Positions 60,985-64,000 of a stretch of 64,000 nt of DNA are shown here, one piece after another (positions within the stretch are counted from its first letter, which is position 1; each line of letters starts with the position of its first letter). The notes under the pieces are model-generated. The model saw nothing but the letters and a program-made list of their open reading frames with translations. It was not told the origin of the DNA and made no database searches. Source of the DNA: Eubacteriales bacterium (lineage in GTDB: Bacteria; Bacillota; Clostridia; Lachnospirales; Lachnospiraceae); contig JAUNJN010000001.1 of NCBI GenBank assembly GCA_030533235.1, positions 62,001-126,000 on the forward strand, in the 5' to 3' direction. The translations under genes were made by a program, and so were the position numbers.

Positions 60985-61774
60985 ATTTAATACAGGTTTA
61001 TCCAATGAAATGTTAAATGAATATATGAATGTTTCAAGTCAAGACACGCCGGATTTATGGTCAAGAATCGACGTAGGCTTCGACAGAGAGCTTGCTATGA
61101 TGCGTAACGAGCAGGCTCAAAATAGTACTATCATTCAATTTCAAAGAAAACGAACCGTGCGACGCATAATTATAAGTATTGCTGCACTTATTGTAATATG
61201 CCTGATTGCACTGCCGGTTATTAATCGAAAAAGTGCAATCAAATCCGAGGAGCATAATAAAACAGATTCGGGAACGAAAATAGAATTGGTTCCGGAATCA
61301 AGCCGGGAAGATGTCGCGGAAACAGATAGTGCATGTTGTGAGGATACACAGGCATCTTTTGAAGGTGATGCAGCGGATAATCATGTGCCTGAAGCTGCGG
61401 GAGGTCAAAGCATAGATTCCGGAAATGAAGATACACAACGTGTATTTGATGACTTTCGGGTATCAGGTTACGTATGTATGGATATAGCCGGTGCGGTTTA
61501 TATTTATGTGCAGGATGTCATATCTCAAGAGACATCTGCAATCAATCTTTCAGATGGTAATTTGATTTTGTTGGTGGACAGTGATATGGTAATTGCAGAG
61601 TATATAAAGCGATTGGAAGAAAGCGACTGCCTGCCGGATGGATTGCTGCTTGATGCTGTGGCATGTTATGGACCGTTTGAATTGTCTGTTACTGTGGAAC
61701 AGGGTAATCCAAATTTGGCGCAGGAGGCAGATTATACAGGTGTTTTGCATATGACGCAATCGATTTCTAAATAG
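60971..61774 (+). CDS. Putative membrane anti-sigma partner of the ECF sigma factor
   Basis: A 267-residue protein. The N-terminal 60 residues are cytosolic, a single membrane helix lies near 62-85 (RRIIISIAALIVICLIALPVI), then an acidic extracytoplasmic part with a low-complexity stretch (to about residue 155) and a small C-terminal domain. No zinc-binding HXXXCXXC motif is seen, so it is not of the ZAS type. Position, overlap with the sigma gene and topology suggest an anti-sigma factor; the binding itself is inference. A TTG at 60962 closer to AAGGAGG is an alternative start. Confidence 0.65.
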   Translation: MDHNEFNTGLSNEMLNEYMNVSSQDTPDLWSRIDVGFDRELAMMRNEQAQNSTIIQFQRKRTVRRIIISIAALIVICLIALPVINRKSAIKSEEHNKTDSGTKIELVPESSREDVAETDSACCEDTQASFEGDAADNHVPEAAGGQSIDSGNEDTQRVFDDFRVSGYVCMDIAGAVYIYVQDVISQETSAINLSDGNLILLVDSDMVIAEYIKRLEESDCLPDGLLLDAVACYGPFELSVTVEQGNPNLAQEADYTGVLHMTQSISK

Positions 61775-61790
61775 GTGAATCAAAGAAAAC

Positions 61791-61840
61791 AAAAAGCCTT
61801 TGTTTGTGTAATGTATTAATAACGCAAATGAAGGCTTTTT
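61791..61840 (+). terminator. Intrinsic terminator after the sigma/anti-sigma genes
   Basis: AAAAAGCCTTTGTTTG (61791-61806) pairs with CAAATGAAGGCTTTTT (61825-61840) with one mismatched region, followed by T. Confidence 0.82.
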
Positions 61841-61842
61841 GA

Positions 61843-61913
61843 TTGTGAAGTTGTTGTGAATCAGATAGAAAAACTTTACTCTTATCTATTTATTTGCTAT
61901 AATACTTCACAAC
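61843..61913 (+). promoter_or_regulatory. Promoter and repeated TTGTGAA sites of the amylase gene
   Basis: TTTACT (61875-61880) and TATAAT (61898-61903) are 17 bases apart. TTGTGAA occurs at 61843 and 61854 (direct, 11 bases apart) before the promoter, and the inverse TTCACAA at 61906-61912 just after it. The sites flank the promoter on the two sides, as in operators that act in pairs. The regulator is not known. Confidence 0.55.
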
Positions 61914-61948
61914 ATGAAAGTGTGCATTGATTTGGAGGAGTGTAGAAT

Positions 61949-63406
61949 ATGAGCATAAACGGAACAATGATGCAGTATTTTGAGTGGGATTTGCCGGCCG
62001 ACGGAACGCTCTGGAAGCAATTGGCAAAGGATGCGGATAAGCTTAAGACAGCCGGGATTACAGCTGTCTGGATGCCACCTGCGTATAAGGCGGCAGGAGG
62101 AAAACAAGACGTCGGATATGGCGTATATGACCTTTACGATTTGGGCGAGTTTAATCAAAAGGGTACAATTGAAACAAAGTACGGAACGAAGGATGAATAT
62201 CTGGCGGCGATTAAGAAGCTGCATGAGAAGGGTATTTGTGCTTATGCAGATGTTGTTTTAAATCATAAAATCGGTGCGGATGAGGTAGAACAGGTTTCTG
62301 CGGCAGAGTTTAATGAGAATAGCCGAAATCAGATGATTGGTGATCAGCGTGTCATTGGTGCGTGGACAAAGTTTACATTCCCGGGCCGTGCAGGCAAGTA
62401 TTCTGATTTTACATGGAATTGGAAGCATTTTGATGGGATTGACTGGGATCAGGACCGTGCAAAAAAATCAATCTTTTGCTTTGCAGGAAAGGATTGGGAT
62501 GGTAATGTAGACAACGAATGCGGTAATTACGATTATCTGATGGGTGCAGATATTGATTTTACCAATCGGGAGGTTTGTGAGGAACTTATCCGTTGGGGTA
62601 AATGGTATACGGATTTTACAGGTGTGGACGGATATCGTCTGGATGCAGTAAAACATATCAACAAATATTACTATAAGGATTGGATGCGTGAGATGAAGGC
62701 TGCGGCAGAGAGAGACTTGTTTGCAGTCGGTGAGTATTGGCATTGGGATGTCAATGTATTGCAGGATTACATTGCAGCTACGGAGGGCGAGGTAAAGCTC
62801 TTTGATGTACCATTGCATTTCAATTTCCATAATTGTTCAAAGGCACACGGAAGCTATGATTTGCGCACCATCTTTGATGGTACGCTGACAAAGGTAAATC
62901 CTCTTTGTGCAGTTACTTTTGTAGATAATCATGACAGTCAGCCGGGGCAGGCTCTTTTCTCTTGGGTAGAGGATTGGTTTAAGCCGATGGCTTATGCAAT
63001 GATTTTGCTTCGTGAACAGGGATATCCATGTGTATTCTACGGGGATTACATGGGAATTCCGACATCGAATGTAAAATCTATGAAGACACTTTTGAATAAG
63101 CTTTTGAAGATTCGTAAACTTAAGGCTTATGGAACTCAGCATGATTATTTCGATGACCCGAATTGTATCGGATGGACCAGAGAGGGTGATTTAGAGCATA
63201 AAGATTCCGGTATTGCGGTTGTGATTTCGGATGGAACCGGCGGAACAAAGCACATGTATATTGGAAAACAATTTGCAGGCTGTCATTTCGCAGATGCTCT
63301 TGGTAATGCAAAATATAACATCAAGATTGACGAGGACGGTTTTGGAGATTTTTATGTAAATCGTGATTCTGTTGCTGTCTGGGTGCGTAAAGAGAATCGG
63401 AAATAA
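61949..63406 (+). CDS. Cytoplasmic alpha-amylase (GH13_5 type)
   Basis: A 485-residue GH13 enzyme with no signal peptide. Catalytic residues are Asp232 in GYRLDAVKH, Glu262 in AVGEYWHWD and Asp329 in VDNHDSQPGQ. NGTMMQYFEWDLPADG at the start and GYGVYDLYDLGEFNQKGT are typical of the intracellular/maltohexaose-type amylases. It hydrolyses alpha-1,4-glucans or maltodextrins inside the cell. GGAGGAG precedes the ATG. The YerC repressor gene follows after 12 bases. Confidence 0.95.
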   Translation: MSINGTMMQYFEWDLPADGTLWKQLAKDADKLKTAGITAVWMPPAYKAAGGKQDVGYGVYDLYDLGEFNQKGTIETKYGTKDEYLAAIKKLHEKGICAYADVVLNHKIGADEVEQVSAAEFNENSRNQMIGDQRVIGAWTKFTFPGRAGKYSDFTWNWKHFDGIDWDQDRAKKSIFCFAGKDWDGNVDNECGNYDYLMGADIDFTNREVCEELIRWGKWYTDFTGVDGYRLDAVKHINKYYYKDWMREMKAAAERDLFAVGEYWHWDVNVLQDYIAATEGEVKLFDVPLHFNFHNCSKAHGSYDLRTIFDGTLTKVNPLCAVTFVDNHDSQPGQALFSWVEDWFKPMAYAMILLREQGYPCVFYGDYMGIPTSNVKSMKTLLNKLLKIRKLKAYGTQHDYFDDPNCIGWTREGDLEHKDSGIAVVISDGTGGTKHMYIGKQFAGCHFADALGNAKYNIKIDEDGFGDFYVNRDSVAVWVRKENRK

Positions 63407-63418
63407 GAGGGGTTTCAT

Positions 63419-63709
63419 ATGGGAAAATCAATCAAAACAGCAGCGGTAGAAGATTTGTTTAAAGCCATTTTGACATTGGAAAATGAGGAAGAATGTTTTC
63501 GATTTTTCGAGGATGTATGTACAGTCAATGAGGTACTGTCCATTGCGCAGCGATTTGCAGTTGCAAAAATGCTAAAGGACAACCACACTTATCTCGAGGT
63601 TGCAAAGGAGACAGGTGCTTCTACTGCAACAATCAGTCGTGTGAATCGTTCATTAAATTATGGAAATGGTAGTTATGATATCGTATTTGACAGAATGCAA
63701 CATAAATAA
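63419..63709 (+). CDS. YerC/YecD family TrpR-related regulator
   Basis: A 96-residue protein of the YerC/YecD family, related to the Trp repressor. EEECFRFFEDVCTVNEVLSIAQRFAVAKML leads to the helix-turn-helix TYLEVAKETGASTATISRVNRSLNYGNGSY near residues 59-88. Whether it binds tryptophan is not known. AGAGGGG lies upstream. It may be read together with the amylase gene. Confidence 0.92.
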   Translation: MGKSIKTAAVEDLFKAILTLENEEECFRFFEDVCTVNEVLSIAQRFAVAKMLKDNHTYLEVAKETGASTATISRVNRSLNYGNGSYDIVFDRMQHK

Positions 63710-63724
63710 GGAGATGATTTAATT

Positions 63725-64000
63725 TTGGACGCGAGCCCCATTATACAACTTATTATCGTAATTATTTTGTTAGTGCTTTCTTCCTTCTTTTCTTCGGCGG
63801 AAACGGCATTGACAACCGTAAACAAACATAAACTTCGGGCACGTGCCGATGAAGGTAGTCGCAGAGCTGCCAAGGTACTTAAAATCACAGAAAATCCGGG
63901 AAAGCTTTTGAGTACGATTTTGATTGGCAACAATATCGTAAATATCGCAGCATCTGCACTGACTACAACACTCTGTACTGCAGTGTTTGGCAGTCATATG
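63725..64000 (+). CDS. DUF21/CBS-type membrane protein (hemolysin family), 3' end outside window
   Basis: The first 92 codons of a DUF21 protein, running off the window. After a TTG start with AAGGAG at 63708-63713, a membrane helix (IIQLIIVIILLVLSSFFSSAETALTTVNKHKLR) and ENPGKLLSTILIGNNIVNI are the typical DUF21 beginning. Full-length members carry CBS and CorC/HlyC domains and are linked to Mg2+ or other cation transport. The TTG start is the only reasonable one seen. Confidence 0.85.
   Translation, partial: MDASPIIQLIIVIILLVLSSFFSSAETALTTVNKHKLRARADEGSRRAAKVLKITENPGKLLSTILIGNNIVNIAASALTTTLCTAVFGSHM

Overview
The window looks like a chromosomal segment of an anaerobic, AT-rich Clostridia bacterium, most likely a member of the Lachnospiraceae. 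The evidence is a complete Rnf complex, the NifU-like/GGGtGRT gene pair typical of that family, the NusG-II/Gx-transporter pair next to rnf, YlmC/YmxH and NrdR side by side, an iron-dependent butanol-type dehydrogenase and several LytTR, TetR and two-component controlled ABC-2 exporters. Nearly all genes lie on the + strand. No rRNA, tRNA, CRISPR array, phage or transposase gene was seen. Both window ends cut genes: the ACT domain of pheA at the left and a DUF21 membrane protein at the right.

Layout. 1-4502: end of pheA, a DUF308 membrane protein, a Fur-family regulator, the manganese exporter mntP, a GH13 alpha-glucosidase, and the NusG-II and Gx-transporter genes. 4514-9738: the Rnf operon rnfC-D/G-E-A-B, in which RnfD and RnfG are one polypeptide. 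9754-12049: degV, ylmC/ymxH, nrdR and yigZ. 12054-14766 (minus strand): an ABC-2 exporter. 14958-18396: a chemoreceptor, a small unknown gene, tgt and yajC. 18590-20326: the NifU-like/GGGtGRT pair, apparently highly expressed. 20327-22320: a gene-poor island with hairpin repeats, a lipoprotein gene, a hidden type I toxin-antitoxin locus and the traces of a tandem duplication of about 1.5 kb, including the last codons of a second GGGtGRT gene. 22321-29000: alcohol dehydrogenase, a Cys-rich protein, an AlkD-like protein, a methyltransferase gene broken by a nonsense codon, two GNATs, an XRE regulator and a spermidine-synthase-like membrane protein. 29029-34679: LytTR/DUF3021 with one ABC-2 exporter, then TetR with a second. 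34735-39892: a Mn-riboswitch-like leader with a cation antiporter, a hybrid kinase with a separate Hpt protein, a YunG-like protein and CinA-C. 40013-48247: a second chemoreceptor, a stand-alone fruK paralogue and a complete fructose PTS operon (fruR-fruK-fruA-ptsH-ptsI). 48330-51634: a zinc-uptake operon behind a 7-1-7 Fur/Zur-type box. 51773-54959: acyl-CoA ligase and an AI-2E family protein. 55328-60329: an ABC exporter plus two-component system with the LnrLMN/LnrJK composition. 60406-64000: a sigma factor with its putative anti-sigma partner, a cytoplasmic alpha-amylase, a YerC-type repressor and the start of a DUF21 protein.

How it works together. The fructose operon forms fructose-1-phosphate on uptake and phosphorylates it to fructose-1,6-bisphosphate; it carries its own HPr and enzyme I. 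Rnf couples ferredoxin oxidation to NAD+ reduction and ion pumping. Four separate ABC-2 exporter sets, each with different or no regulators, suggest repeated exposure to antimicrobial compounds. Metal balance is represented by MntP, a Fur-type regulator, the riboswitch-linked antiporter and the zinc importer.

The least expected items are the antisense-RNA/small-toxin locus at 21196-21552, the RnfD-RnfG fusion, an HPr with Arg in place of the regulatory Ser46, a nine-unit array of decamers in exact 10-bp register in front of fruR, a 148-bp multi-hairpin element present twice directly behind terminators, and the GGGtGRT gene remnant that differs from the intact gene only at synonymous sites.
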